47,505 bases of DNA, from the NCBI GenBank assembly GCA_036310185.1, contig JAXJSH010000109.1, forward strand, positions 1-47,505, written 5' to 3'. A program made the position numbers and the translations under genes. This document shows positions 1-7,250 of the stretch, in pieces. Each line of letters begins with the position of its first letter. Positions within the stretch are counted from its first letter, which is position 1. The notes under the pieces are model-generated. The model was given only the letters and a program-made list of their open reading frames with translations. It ran no database searches and was not told the origin of the DNA. The DNA comes from JALENY01 sp036310185 (lineage in GTDB: Bacteria > Bacillota > Clostridia > Lachnospirales > Lachnospiraceae).

Positions 1-638
1 ATAATTTTCAGAAGTGCCTGCTGTACACCCTCACCGGATACATCTCTGGTAATGGATGGATTTTCTGATTTTCTTGTAATCTTATCAATCTCATCGATAT
101 ATATGATACCGTGCTCTGCACGTTCGATATCATAATCAGCCGCCTGGATAATTTTCAGCAGAATGTTTTCCACGTCTTCACCCACATAACCGGCCTCGGT
201 CAATGTGGTAGCATCCGCAATGGCAAACGGCACATTCAGCACACGGGCCAGAGTCTGTGCCAGCAGTGTTTTGCCGGAACCGGTCGGGCCCAGCATGATA
301 ATATTACTCTTCTGCAGCTCCACATCCAGATCTTTCGGTGCAAGTATTCTTTTGTAATGGTTATATACTGCTACGGACAACACTTTTTTCGCATCATCCT
401 GTCCGATGACATAGTCATCCAGAAACGCTTTGAGCTGTACCGGTTTCAACAGATTGATATCCGTTGACTCATCTTCCTGATAATCCGCCAGTTCCTCATC
501 AATAATTTCATTGCATATTTCAATACACTCATCACAAATGTAAGCCCCTTCCGGACCTGCGATCAATTTGCGAACCTGATCCTCTGTTTTTCCGCAAAAA
601 GAACATTTGACTCTGGAATCTCTCCCTTTTATCGCCAT
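1..638 (-). CDS. clpX: ATP-dependent Clp protease ATP-binding subunit ClpX (3' end outside window)
   Basis: Unfoldase of the ClpXP protease; a hexameric AAA+ ring that unfolds tagged proteins and feeds them to ClpP in the cytoplasm. The 212 visible residues start MAIKGRDSRVKCSFCGK. They hold the N-terminal C4 zinc-binding domain (CSFC near residue 12, CDEC near 35), the Walker A motif GPTGSGKT near residue 117 and a Walker B region (YIDEIDK) near 180. The family is about 420 residues, so roughly half is present; sensor and substrate-loop regions lie left of the window. Start chosen at 638: ATG preceded by an AAAGGAAG ribosome site. It follows clpP by 66 bp on the same strand, the common tig-clpP-clpX order of Firmicutes. 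Identification is firm. Confidence 0.97.
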   Translation of the reverse strand, partial: MAIKGRDSRVKCSFCGKTEDQVRKLIAGPEGAYICDECIEICNEIIDEELADYQEDESTDINLLKPVQLKAFLDDYVIGQDDAKKVLSVAVYNHYKRILAPKDLDVELQKSNIIMLGPTGSGKTLLAQTLARVLNVPFAIADATTLTEAGYVGEDVENILLKIIQAADYDIERAEHGIIYIDEIDKITRKSENPSITRDVSGEGVQQALLKI

Positions 639-704
639 GATTTTACTCTTCCTTTCAAAGTCACAAAGACCCCTACACAAACGGCAGGAGTCTTGTTAAT
701 ATTC

Positions 705-1286
705 TTATCTGTTCGTAATCACACTATCGATCAGTCCGTATGCTAATGCTTCCTCTGCTGTCATGAAATTGTCACGATCGGTGTCACGTTCAATTGTCTC
801 AATTGGCTGACCCGTATTTTTTGCCAGAATCTCATTCAATTTCTTTCTGGTTCTCAAAATATGTTCAGCGGCAATCTGAATTTCGGTAGCCTGTCCCTGT
901 GCTCCTCCGGACGGCTGGTGGATCATGATCTCTGCGTTCGGCAATGCCATACGTTTGCCTTTTGTTCCTCCTGACAGAAGGAATGATCCCATGCTGGCAG
1001 CCATGCCGATACAAATGGTGGAAACATCACATTTGATATACTGCATAGTATCATAAATGGCCATACCGGCAGTCACAGAACCACCCGGGCTGTTGATATA
1101 AAACTGAATATCTTTGCCCGGATCCTCAGACTCCAAAAATAACATCTGTGCTACGATAAGATTTGCAGAATCATCGGTTACCTGCTCACCAAGAAAAATG
1201 ATCCTGTCTTTCAGTAATCGGGAATAGATATCGTAACTTCTCTCTCCTCTGCTGGTCTGCTCAACGACCATAGGTACTAATCCCAT
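705..1286 (-). CDS. clpP: ATP-dependent Clp protease proteolytic subunit ClpP
   Basis: Serine peptidase that forms the two-ring, 14-subunit degradation chamber and partners ClpX (and ClpA/ClpC-type unfoldases). The 193-residue length is typical. The catalytic triad is visible: Ser98 in GMAASMG, His123 in MIHQPSGG and an Asp near 172 in the RDTDRDNF segment. The NSPGGS oxyanion-region motif is near residues 65-70. It lies between tig (upstream, 56 bp) and clpX (downstream), suggesting one proteostasis transcript. Nothing unusual is seen in the sequence. Confidence 0.98.
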   Translation of the reverse strand: MGLVPMVVEQTSRGERSYDIYSRLLKDRIIFLGEQVTDDSANLIVAQMLFLESEDPGKDIQFYINSPGGSVTAGMAIYDTMQYIKCDVSTICIGMAASMGSFLLSGGTKGKRMALPNAEIMIHQPSGGAQGQATEIQIAAEHILRTRKKLNEILAKNTGQPIETIERDTDRDNFMTAEEALAYGLIDSVITNR

Positions 1287-1342
1287 AAATCCGCCTCCAA
1301 TCTGTCTGCGGGAATAAATCCTCTTTTTAAAACTTTGTTAAA

Positions 1343-2635
1343 TTACGCTTCTGCTTCAACTGCAGCGTCTGCAATCAGGGTTACTGCTTCCTGTACTGCC
1401 ATGTCTTTTTTCATCTGGTCTTTTTCATAGTCTCCCATGAGTTCCATCAGTTTATCAGCTTCCATGTTGTACATTTTTGCCATGTTTGCGATTTCTTCGT
1501 TTAATTTCTCATCAGAGATTTCAATATTTTCTACTTCAGCAACTTTTTCCAGAACCAGTCTTGCCTTGATCTCTTTTTCAGCCTGCGGTTTCATCTGCTC
1601 TTTCATGGAATCCAGTGTTGCACCTGTGAACTGCATATACTGTTCGAAAGTCAGACCCTGAGACTGGATACGCTGTGCAAAATTGTTTACCATCTGCTCT
1701 GCCTGAGTGTCAAGCATCGGAGCCGGGATATCCATGGCTGCATTTTCAACTGCTTTGTCTACTGCAGCGTTTTCTTTTGCGCGTTTTGCGTCTGCTTCTT
1801 TTTTCTCTGTCAGGTTCTTTCTGATGTCAGCTTTGTACTCATCCAGAGTATCGAACTCAGATACATCCTGTGCAAACTCGTCATCCAGTTCCGGAAGTTC
1901 TTTTGCTTCAATTTTGTGAACAACACATTTGAATACTGCTGCTTTTCCAGCCAGATCTGCAGAATGGTATTCTTCCGGGAATGTTACGTTTACATCCAGC
2001 GGAGTCTCAACCTGTGCGCCGATCAGCTGATCTTCAAATCCCGGAATAAAGGTGTTGGAACCGATTGTCAGCGCATAATTTTCAGCTTTTCCGCCTTCGA
2101 ACGGTACGCCGTCTACAGAACCTTCATAATCAAGCGTAACGATGTCTCCGGATTCTACTGCACGGTCTTCTACTGCGATTGTTCTGGAGTTTTTCTCCTG
2201 CTCTTTTTTCAGTTCTGCTTCTACTTCTTCGTCTGTTACTTCAACAACAGTCTTCGGAACTTCTACACCTTTGTAATCACCAAGTGTTACTTCCGGTTTT
2301 ACAGCAACTTCTGCTGTGAAGATGAAGTCTTTGCCTTTTTCAATCTGTACGATATCGATTTCCGGACGGGATACCAGTTCCAGCTCACACTCGTCAGCTG
2401 CTTTGCTGTAAGCTTCCGGAATCACGATGTTTGCTGCATCTTCATAGAAAACACCAACGCCGTACATTTTTTCGATCATAGCCATCGGAGCTTTTCCTTT
2501 ACGGAAGCCCGGGATGCTGATGGATTTTTTATTTTTGTCATAAGCAGCTTTGAGCGCTTTCGCAAACTCATCTGCCGGAACCTCAATGGTAAGTTTCGCC
2601 ATATTGTGTTCTAATCTTTCAACCTGTGTACTCAT
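1343..2635 (-). CDS. tig: Trigger factor, ribosome-associated chaperone and peptidyl-prolyl isomerase
   Basis: Binds the ribosome exit tunnel and shelters nascent chains. The 430-residue product has the three usual parts: an N-terminal ribosome-binding domain with the signature GFRKGKAP near residues 43-50, a central FKBP-type isomerase domain (about 150-245, with VTLDYEGSVDG), and a helical C-terminal domain rich in Glu, Met and Ala. The open frame extends upstream to 2713, but the start is placed at 2635 (MSTQVERL) because an AAGGAGGAAG ribosome site ends a few bases before that ATG and the extra 26 residues have no counterpart in the family. First gene of tig-clpP-clpX. Confidence 0.96.
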   Translation of the reverse strand: MSTQVERLEHNMAKLTIEVPADEFAKALKAAYDKNKKSISIPGFRKGKAPMAMIEKMYGVGVFYEDAANIVIPEAYSKAADECELELVSRPEIDIVQIEKGKDFIFTAEVAVKPEVTLGDYKGVEVPKTVVEVTDEEVEAELKKEQEKNSRTIAVEDRAVESGDIVTLDYEGSVDGVPFEGGKAENYALTIGSNTFIPGFEDQLIGAQVETPLDVNVTFPEEYHSADLAGKAAVFKCVVHKIEAKELPELDDEFAQDVSEFDTLDEYKADIRKNLTEKKEADAKRAKENAAVDKAVENAAMDIPAPMLDTQAEQMVNNFAQRIQSQGLTFEQYMQFTGATLDSMKEQMKPQAEKEIKARLVLEKVAEVENIEISDEKLNEEIANMAKMYNMEADKLMELMGDYEKDQMKKDMAVQEAVTLIADAAVEAEA

Positions 2636-2749
2636 TGTCTGTACTTCCTCCTTGAACTTATATAAAAATGTATTTTCCTTATTAAATCTAGGCACATACG
2701 CCCAGTATATCACAAGAAATTCTAAAAGGCTATACTTTTTATAAAAACT

Positions 2750-3313
2750 TTATGCCCATTTATGCAGAAAAACCACGCTTTTCGCCACTTTTTCAGCCAC
2801 ATCCATGCCCTCCAGCTGCTCAATCAGACGAAGGGAAAAGACAAGTGCCGTTCCAAGGCCTCTGCTTGTGGTGATATTTCCATCTACAGCCACCTCTTCC
2901 GCAACGGCTTCTGCACCCACCAGATTTTCTTCCATACCGGGATAAATGGTTGCTTTCTTTTCTTTCAAAAGGCCCATGTTTCCAAATACCATGGGAGCTG
3001 CACAGATTGCTGCCAGCTTTTTGCCCTGTTCATGAAAATCTGTGATCAGCTTTTTCAGCGGTTCATATGCATCCAGATGGGCTGTACCCGGCATACCGCC
3101 CGGAAGCACCAGCATATCCACATCCGCAAAGCTCTTTATATCTTCAAACAGGCAATCCGCTTTTACTTCTATATTGCTTCTCCCTGTAATCTGCAGCCGT
3201 CCCATGATGGAAGCAGTTGTTACCTCCACACCGCCTCTTCTCAGCAGATCGACCACCATCAGCCCTTCGATTTCCTCAAATCCGTCCGCCAGAAATACTA
3301 CTGTTTTGCTCAT
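2750..3313 (-). CDS. DJ-1/PfpI family protein (YajL/ThiJ-like)
   Basis: Cytosolic protein of the DJ-1/PfpI superfamily; members are linked to oxidative or carbonyl stress, but the reaction is often unsettled. The 187-residue protein begins with the family strand-turn FLADGFEEIE, carrying the conserved acidic residue near 13-16. It has the nucleophile elbow AAICAAP with Cys104 and a GG segment at 71-73. Length and motif spacing match single-domain DJ-1/YajL proteins rather than the larger Hsp31 class. It is read in the same direction as tig-clpP-clpX and lies just upstream of tig (115 bp), but nothing shows co-transcription. Substrate cannot be predicted. Confidence 0.88.
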   Translation of the reverse strand: MSKTVVFLADGFEEIEGLMVVDLLRRGGVEVTTASIMGRLQITGRSNIEVKADCLFEDIKSFADVDMLVLPGGMPGTAHLDAYEPLKKLITDFHEQGKKLAAICAAPMVFGNMGLLKEKKATIYPGMEENLVGAEAVAEEVAVDGNITTSRGLGTALVFSLRLIEQLEGMDVAEKVAKSVVFLHKWA

Positions 3314-3496
3314 TTTATTTCCTCCCGAAAAATATATTTGTTCCCTGCATCGCCTGCATCAAACTGTTTCATGCATTTTTTCCTTATTATAATCAGATTT
3401 TCTGAAATAGACAAGTAAAGGCGGACAAATAAGTTTTTTCATTTTCCCCTTTTTTCGCAGCTTTTTTCTTGCTAAGATAAAACAAGGGAGGGAGGG

Positions 3497-4192
3497 ATTT
3501 TTATCGGTGAGACCATCTTTGCTCACAATCTTCGCTTTTTAAGAGAACAGGCAGGACTCACACAAAAAGAGTTCAGTTCCAAACTGAATATAACCCGGCA
3601 GGCATACAGTAATTACGAAAATTTCAGCCGAGAGCCAAACCTGGACACCATCACCAGAATTTCAAAAATTCTCTGCGTTTCACTGGATACTTTAATCACC
3701 AAATATATTTACAATTTTCAAAAGGAGTACATTATGGAAATCGAAAGAAAATATTTAATCAAAGTGTTGCCTGAAAATCTGACTTCATACAAAAATCACA
3801 AAATTGAGCAGGGATATCTCTGCACCGAACCGGTTGTGCGCATACGCAGACAGGACGATGAATATTATCTGACCTACAAATCAAAGGGACTGATGGTTCG
3901 GGAAGAATATAACCTTCCCCTGACCGCCCAGGCCTACCGGCACCTGAAGGAAAAAGCAGACGGACTCCTGATTTCAAAGACACGCTATCTCATTCCCCTT
4001 GATGAAAAACTGACGATTGAACTTGATGTGTTTGACGCACCATATGAAGGGCTTTTCCTTGCAGAAGTGGAATTTTCAAGCGAAGATGAGGCCAATCAGT
4101 TCACGCCTCCGGCCTGGTTTGGGGAAGATGTGACATTTTCTTCTGCCTATCATAACAGTCAGCTAAGCAGAAGGAAAGAGACCGTTTTATGA
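3497..4192 (+). CDS. XRE helix-turn-helix fused in frame to a CYTH (triphosphate tunnel) domain, non-standard start codon
   Basis: One uninterrupted frame encodes an XRE-type HTH (about codons 5-65: NLRFLREQAGLTQKEF, then a TRQAYSNYE recognition helix) and then a CYTH domain beginning EIERKYL. CYTH proteins bind triphosphate compounds with divalent metal; EIERK, the RIRRQ pair and alternating Glu/Lys/Arg strands are visible. No ATG, GTG or TTG starts the HTH part: the frame opens after a TAA at 3473. The only plausible initiators are ATT at 3497 (5 bases after a GGAGG) or ATC at 3503 (7 bases after a second GGAGG). A second good ribosome site, AAAAGGAG at about 3719-3726, precedes the in-frame ATG at 3734, which would give the 152-residue CYTH domain alone. 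It may make a fusion, two nested products, or have lost its start by mutation. Substrate unknown. Confidence 0.75.
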   Translation: MFIGETIFAHNLRFLREQAGLTQKEFSSKLNITRQAYSNYENFSREPNLDTITRISKILCVSLDTLITKYIYNFQKEYIMEIERKYLIKVLPENLTSYKNHKIEQGYLCTEPVVRIRRQDDEYYLTYKSKGLMVREEYNLPLTAQAYRHLKEKADGLLISKTRYLIPLDEKLTIELDVFDAPYEGLFLAEVEFSSEDEANQFTPPAWFGEDVTFSSAYHNSQLSRRKETVL

Positions 4193-4284
4193 TGCACATT
4201 TTCAAGTTGCACTTTTTTAGTTCTGGGTTGTTTCGTTCTTGCTGATTTTTCACTACACTAATAGGTATAAAGGAGGATTATACT

Positions 4285-4524
4285 ATGGCGAAAAAACACT
4301 TGCAGGAACTGCGTCTTTTGGGTCTGACAATTGCTTACTACCGCAAACTTCAGGGCTATACGCAGATTGAACTGGCTGAGAAAGTGAATATCAGCCGTAC
4401 CCACATCAGCAATATTGAAGCACCGAACGGAACCTCTTCTGTTTCACTGAATACACTTTTTGATATTGCGGATGCATTGGAAGTGCCGGTAAAAGCACTG
4501 TTTGAATTTCCGGGAAAGAAATAA
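4285..4524 (+). CDS. Small XRE-family transcriptional regulator
   Basis: A 79-residue DNA-binding protein made of a single helix-turn-helix. The five-helix XRE fold is clear: IAYYRKLQGYTQIELAEK (helices 1-2) and ISRTHISNIE (recognition helix), then the helix after NTLFDIADALEV. The start is supported by an AAAGGAGG site ending 10 bases before the ATG. It lies 92 bp after the XRE-CYTH gene and is followed by a strong terminator. Target genes are unknown; such stand-alone proteins are often self-regulated. No partner toxin or metabolic gene is adjacent. Confidence 0.88.
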   Translation: MAKKHLQELRLLGLTIAYYRKLQGYTQIELAEKVNISRTHISNIEAPNGTSSVSLNTLFDIADALEVPVKALFEFPGKK

Positions 4525-4574
4525 TTTTGCAGGAAGATGGACTTGAAAAAGGAAAGAGTAAAGGGAAGATAAAA

Positions 4575-4624
4575 AGCCTGATAGTTGGTACGCTTTTTCC
4601 CGTTCCAAACTATCAGGGCTCTTT
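4575..4624. terminator. Bidirectional intrinsic terminator between convergent genes
   Basis: Inverted repeat GCCTGATAGTTGG / CCAAACTATCAGGGC with a 16-base loop, flanked by an A-run on the left and CTTTT on the right. It lies between the plus-strand XRE gene and the minus-strand PNPOx-like gene, so it can end both transcripts. Confidence 0.85.
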
Positions 4625-5109
4625 TATTCCTTATCATACTGTTTTACTTCCACCGCTTCTTTGTCAAAATCCATAAAAATCTGGTATGCATAATTATCTT
4701 CACTGGTATCCCAAATCTCCACAAATTTGGGTGTGACCTCAATGAGGATCTCCGTATCCTCATGGGAATATTTGTTGTAACTTCCCCAGAGATGTTTTTT
4801 ATACAGCTGCTCAAAGCGGCGGTCCGGTTCATCCACAACCAGTCCTTTATTTTGTGCAGTTCCCTCAATCTGAACACCACTCCAGCACAAAGCTACCTGC
4901 GGATTCTGAAAAAGCTGCCGGGTTTTGCGAAAATTTTTATCCGTCTTAAAATATACTTTGTTATCATAAAACAGACAGCTTACATTTCTTACCATTACAT
5001 AATCATTGACAGAACTTGCAAGGGCCATGATCTTCCAATCACCTAATTTTTCAAACATAATTTCTGCTGCCTGCTGAAATGTCAAATTCTTATTTACGCT
5101 AAATTTCAT
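4624..5109 (-). CDS. Pyridoxamine 5'-phosphate oxidase (PNPOx)-like flavin-binding family protein
   Basis: Predicted small split-barrel protein of the PNPOx-like superfamily, whose members bind FMN, F420 or heme and often act as reductases or stress proteins. The 161 residues show the superfamily pattern: an N-terminal helix, a strand with ALASS, the DNKVYFKT strand, a KTRQLFQNPQVAL segment and the WSGVQIEGTA strand. It lies 12 bp downstream of the riboflavin importer gene, with the same orientation, and is probably co-transcribed under the FMN riboswitch; that favours flavin as cofactor. Exact reaction unknown. Start at 5109 is preceded by an AGGAGG site. Confidence 0.8.
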   Translation of the reverse strand: MKFSVNKNLTFQQAAEIMFEKLGDWKIMALASSVNDYVMVRNVSCLFYDNKVYFKTDKNFRKTRQLFQNPQVALCWSGVQIEGTAQNKGLVVDEPDRRFEQLYKKHLWGSYNKYSHEDTEILIEVTPKFVEIWDTSEDNYAYQIFMDFDKEAVEVKQYDKE

Positions 5110-5121
5110 GTGTATCTCCTC

Positions 5122-5721
5122 CTAATTAATCCAACCTTTGATCCATATACTGATTTTTTTATAAATCAGCATGGTAATAACCGAAGTGACTGTCCTGGAA
5201 ACAATATTAAACGGCACAATGGAAAATGCGATCATCGTAGGAATATTCTTAATCCACGGATTAATTTCCGTAAATATCCGAAGTATTGAATTCCAATCCA
5301 TGCCGTACAATTTCATATACACCGGAAAGATCAGGTAAACATTTGTAAAAATCGAAACAATAATGCTGGCCATACCTCCAATGATCAATCCCGCAACCGC
5401 TCTCTTTTTCGTTTTGCTGCGCTGATAGTAAATTGCTGCCGGCAAAACAAAAGCGCACTCTAAAAGGAAATTCTGAATTTCACCGGTTAACATGGAACTG
5501 CTGCCTTTAAAAACCAGCTTGAGCAATATTTTTACAAGGATGATTTCCACGCCCCCGGCAGGACCTAACATGAATCCCCCTATCAGTTCCGGAACGGCCG
5601 ACAGATCAAATTCCGCAAAGGGCGACAGTATGGGAATGGAAAAGCTGAAATACATGAGCAGAAATGCCAATGCGCCTAAAAGTGCAGCCAGTGTCAAACG
5701 TTTCGTTTTTGTGTTGTTCAT
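5122..5721 (-). CDS. ribU: Riboflavin ECF transporter substrate-binding (S) component, RibU-like
   Basis: Integral membrane S-component that captures riboflavin and works with a shared energising module (EcfA/A'/T) encoded elsewhere. The 199-residue protein is highly hydrophobic with about six membrane helices. It has the family N-terminal pattern LTLAALLGALAF, an FDLSAVPELIGGFMLGP loop and a VKILLK segment typical of RibU. The decisive context is a complete FMN riboswitch with promoter and terminator directly upstream. ATG at 5721 has a GGAGGTCG ribosome site. No ECF ATPase or T gene is in this window, which is normal for group II ECF systems. Confidence 0.93.
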   Translation of the reverse strand: MNNTKTKRLTLAALLGALAFLLMYFSFSIPILSPFAEFDLSAVPELIGGFMLGPAGGVEIILVKILLKLVFKGSSSMLTGEIQNFLLECAFVLPAAIYYQRSKTKKRAVAGLIIGGMASIIVSIFTNVYLIFPVYMKLYGMDWNSILRIFTEINPWIKNIPTMIAFSIVPFNIVSRTVTSVITMLIYKKISIWIKGWIN

Positions 5722-5740
5722 AATACGACCTCCTGAAAAG

Positions 5741-5774
5741 AAAAAATCCCAAAGCCAAACTATGGCCTGGGAAT
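5741..5774 (-). terminator. Expression-platform terminator of the FMN riboswitch
   Basis: On the minus strand TTCCCAGGCCA / TGGCTTTGGGA forms a stem followed by six T residues. It lies 50 bases after the aptamer and 20 bases before the ribU start, the position expected for a riboswitch-controlled intrinsic terminator. Confidence 0.8.
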
Positions 5775-5821
5775 GTTTTTAAAGGTTGCCGCATGCAACG
5801 CAAACGCCTAAAAACATAAAA

Positions 5822-5943
5822 ACGCCTTTTCCCATCCGGACTATACCGTCGGTTCTGGAATCTCACCAGATCAGCCTCCATTTACGGAGGGTCATGGACT
5901 ATACCATCGGTCGGGATTTACACCCTGCCCCAAAGACCTTTTC
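5822..5943 (-). ncRNA. FMN riboswitch (RFN element)
   Basis: Read on the minus strand, the segment has the conserved RFN blocks in order: GGGGCAGGGTG, AAATCCCGACCG, GGTATAGTCC, a variable helix, GGTGAGATTCC, CCGACGGTATAGTCC and GGATGGGA. The terminal helix closes with AAAAGG near the 5' end and CCTTTT on the plus strand at the other end. It senses FMN; with ligand, the downstream terminator is expected to form and shut off ribU and the following flavoprotein gene. Confidence 0.96.
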
Positions 5944-5959
5944 GTTTTGACTTTTTATC

Positions 5960-5988
5960 ACTTTAACACATTAAATTAAATGTGTCAA
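5960..5988 (-). promoter_or_regulatory. Sigma-A promoter for the riboswitch-ribU transcript
   Basis: TTGACA at 5988-5983, a 17-base spacer and TAAAGT at 5965-5960. Start of transcription would fall near 5953, about 10 bases before the aptamer, so the whole riboswitch is in the leader. Confidence 0.7.
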
Positions 5989-6035
5989 TTACAATCTTAA
6001 ACCGGTCTCAAAAATCACGATTCCCGCTATTTTTG

Positions 6036-6050
6036 CATATTTTAAATATG
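6036..6050. promoter_or_regulatory. Perfect palindrome upstream of the NMT1-like lipoprotein gene
   Basis: CATATTT-T-AAATATG is a perfect 7-bp inverted repeat, 57 bp before the lipoprotein start, in the divergent intergenic region. It could be an operator, but AT-rich palindromes arise by chance and no regulator is identified. Confidence 0.3.
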
Positions 6051-6106
6051 TAACCGCAATTTTTACCGGCAGACGCGTAATATATTCGTATTTTCAGGAG
6101 GAGTTT

Positions 6107-7171
6107 ATGAAAAAATTGCTTTCTGTACTTCTGATAACGGGCATGAGCGCTGCACTCGTTCTGAGCGGATGCGGCGATAAGGAAGACAGCACAACGGATG
6201 ACACCACCACATTAAGTAATGATACAGCCGTCTCACCCACTGATTCCCAACAGAAAGAACTGATTCCAGTGACCTTAAATGAAGTAGCACATTCCATTTT
6301 CTATGCACCGCAATATGTGGCTATCGAGGAAGGCTATTTTGAAGAAGAAGGTATCGATCTGACGCTGGAAACCGGCTACGGTGCTGACAAAACCATGACA
6401 GCCGTTCTGTCCGGCGATGCGGATATCGGATTTATGGGGTCGGAATCTTCCATTTATGCATATCTGGAAGGAGCTAATGATCCGGTTGTAAACTTTGCCC
6501 AGTTAACCCAGCGTGCTGGAAATTTTCTTGTGGCCCGGGAAGAAATGTCTGATTTTGAATGGACGGATCTGAAAGGAAAGGATGTGCTGGGCGGTCGAAA
6601 AGGCGGTATGCCGGAAATGGTATTCGAATATATCCTGAAGCAGAACGGCATTGATCCGGCCAACGATTTGAATATAGATCAGTCCATTGATTTTGGTTCC
6701 ACTGCTGCCGCATTCTCCGGCGGACTCGGTGACTTCACCGTAGAATTCGAGCCAGGCGCCACTTCCCTTGAAAAAGAAGGGGACGGTTATGTGGTTGCTT
6801 CTCTTGGCACCGATTCCGGTTATGTTCCTTACACCGCTTACAGTGCAAAAAACAGCTTTATGGAAGAAAATCCGGAAATCATTCAGGGATTTGTAAATGC
6901 ACTGCAAAAAGGTATGGATTATGTCAACTCACATACACCGGAAGAAATTGCAGAAATCATTGCCCCCCAATTTCCGGAAACGGATCTCGACACCATTACT
7001 ACCATTGTAAAACGTTATGCAGACCAGGATACCTGGAAGGAAAACCTGATTTTTGAGGAAAGCAGTTTTGACCTTCTGCAGGACATTCTGGAAAGTGCCG
7101 GTGAACTCTCCGAACGGGCACCGTACGAAGAGCTGGTTCGCACTGATTTTGCGGAAAATGCAGCAAAATAA
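6107..7171 (+). CDS. ABC transporter substrate-binding lipoprotein, NMT1/SsuA/ThiY-like
   Basis: Extracytoplasmic solute receptor tethered to the membrane. Residues 1-22 form a lipoprotein signal with the lipobox LSGC (Cys22), followed by a Ser/Thr/Asp-rich linker to about residue 50. The rest is the two-lobe NMT1/SsuA fold: FYAPQYVAIEEGYFEEEGI near 65, LSGDADIGFMG near 105, and a DLKGKDVLGGR loop. Known ligands of this family include sulfonates, nitrate, thiamine precursors and riboflavin (RibY). No permease or ATPase gene is next to it, so it is an orphan receptor. It is divergent from ribU; a flavin or vitamin ligand is possible but only inferred. GGAGGAG site precedes the ATG. Confidence 0.85.
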   Translation: MKKLLSVLLITGMSAALVLSGCGDKEDSTTDDTTTLSNDTAVSPTDSQQKELIPVTLNEVAHSIFYAPQYVAIEEGYFEEEGIDLTLETGYGADKTMTAVLSGDADIGFMGSESSIYAYLEGANDPVVNFAQLTQRAGNFLVAREEMSDFEWTDLKGKDVLGGRKGGMPEMVFEYILKQNGIDPANDLNIDQSIDFGSTAAAFSGGLGDFTVEFEPGATSLEKEGDGYVVASLGTDSGYVPYTAYSAKNSFMEENPEIIQGFVNALQKGMDYVNSHTPEEIAEIIAPQFPETDLDTITTIVKRYADQDTWKENLIFEESSFDLLQDILESAGELSERAPYEELVRTDFAENAAK

Positions 7172-7201
7172 CGTTCCCTTTGCCCCCGATACAGACCAAT
7201 T

Positions 7202-7238
7202 CAAAAAGGAGAAGATGCAGCCAATATGCACCTTCTCC
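7202..7238 (-). terminator. Intrinsic terminator after sbcC
   Basis: GGAGAAG / CTTCTCC inverted repeat at 7208-7238, followed on the minus strand by TTTTTGA. It lies 13 bp past the sbcC stop; on the plus strand it may also dampen read-through from the lipoprotein gene, though no T-run follows on that side. Confidence 0.65.
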
Positions 7239-7250
7239 CAGATTAAAAAT

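Noticed and set aside
111..467. Plus-strand frame opposite clpX
   Set aside because: Antisense shadow of a well-conserved coding frame; no ribosome site and Cys/His-rich nonsense composition.
1916..2614. 232-codon plus-strand frame opposite tig
   Set aside because: Antisense shadow; composition (Phe/Cys/Tyr rich) is that of a reversed Ala/Glu/Lys-rich gene.
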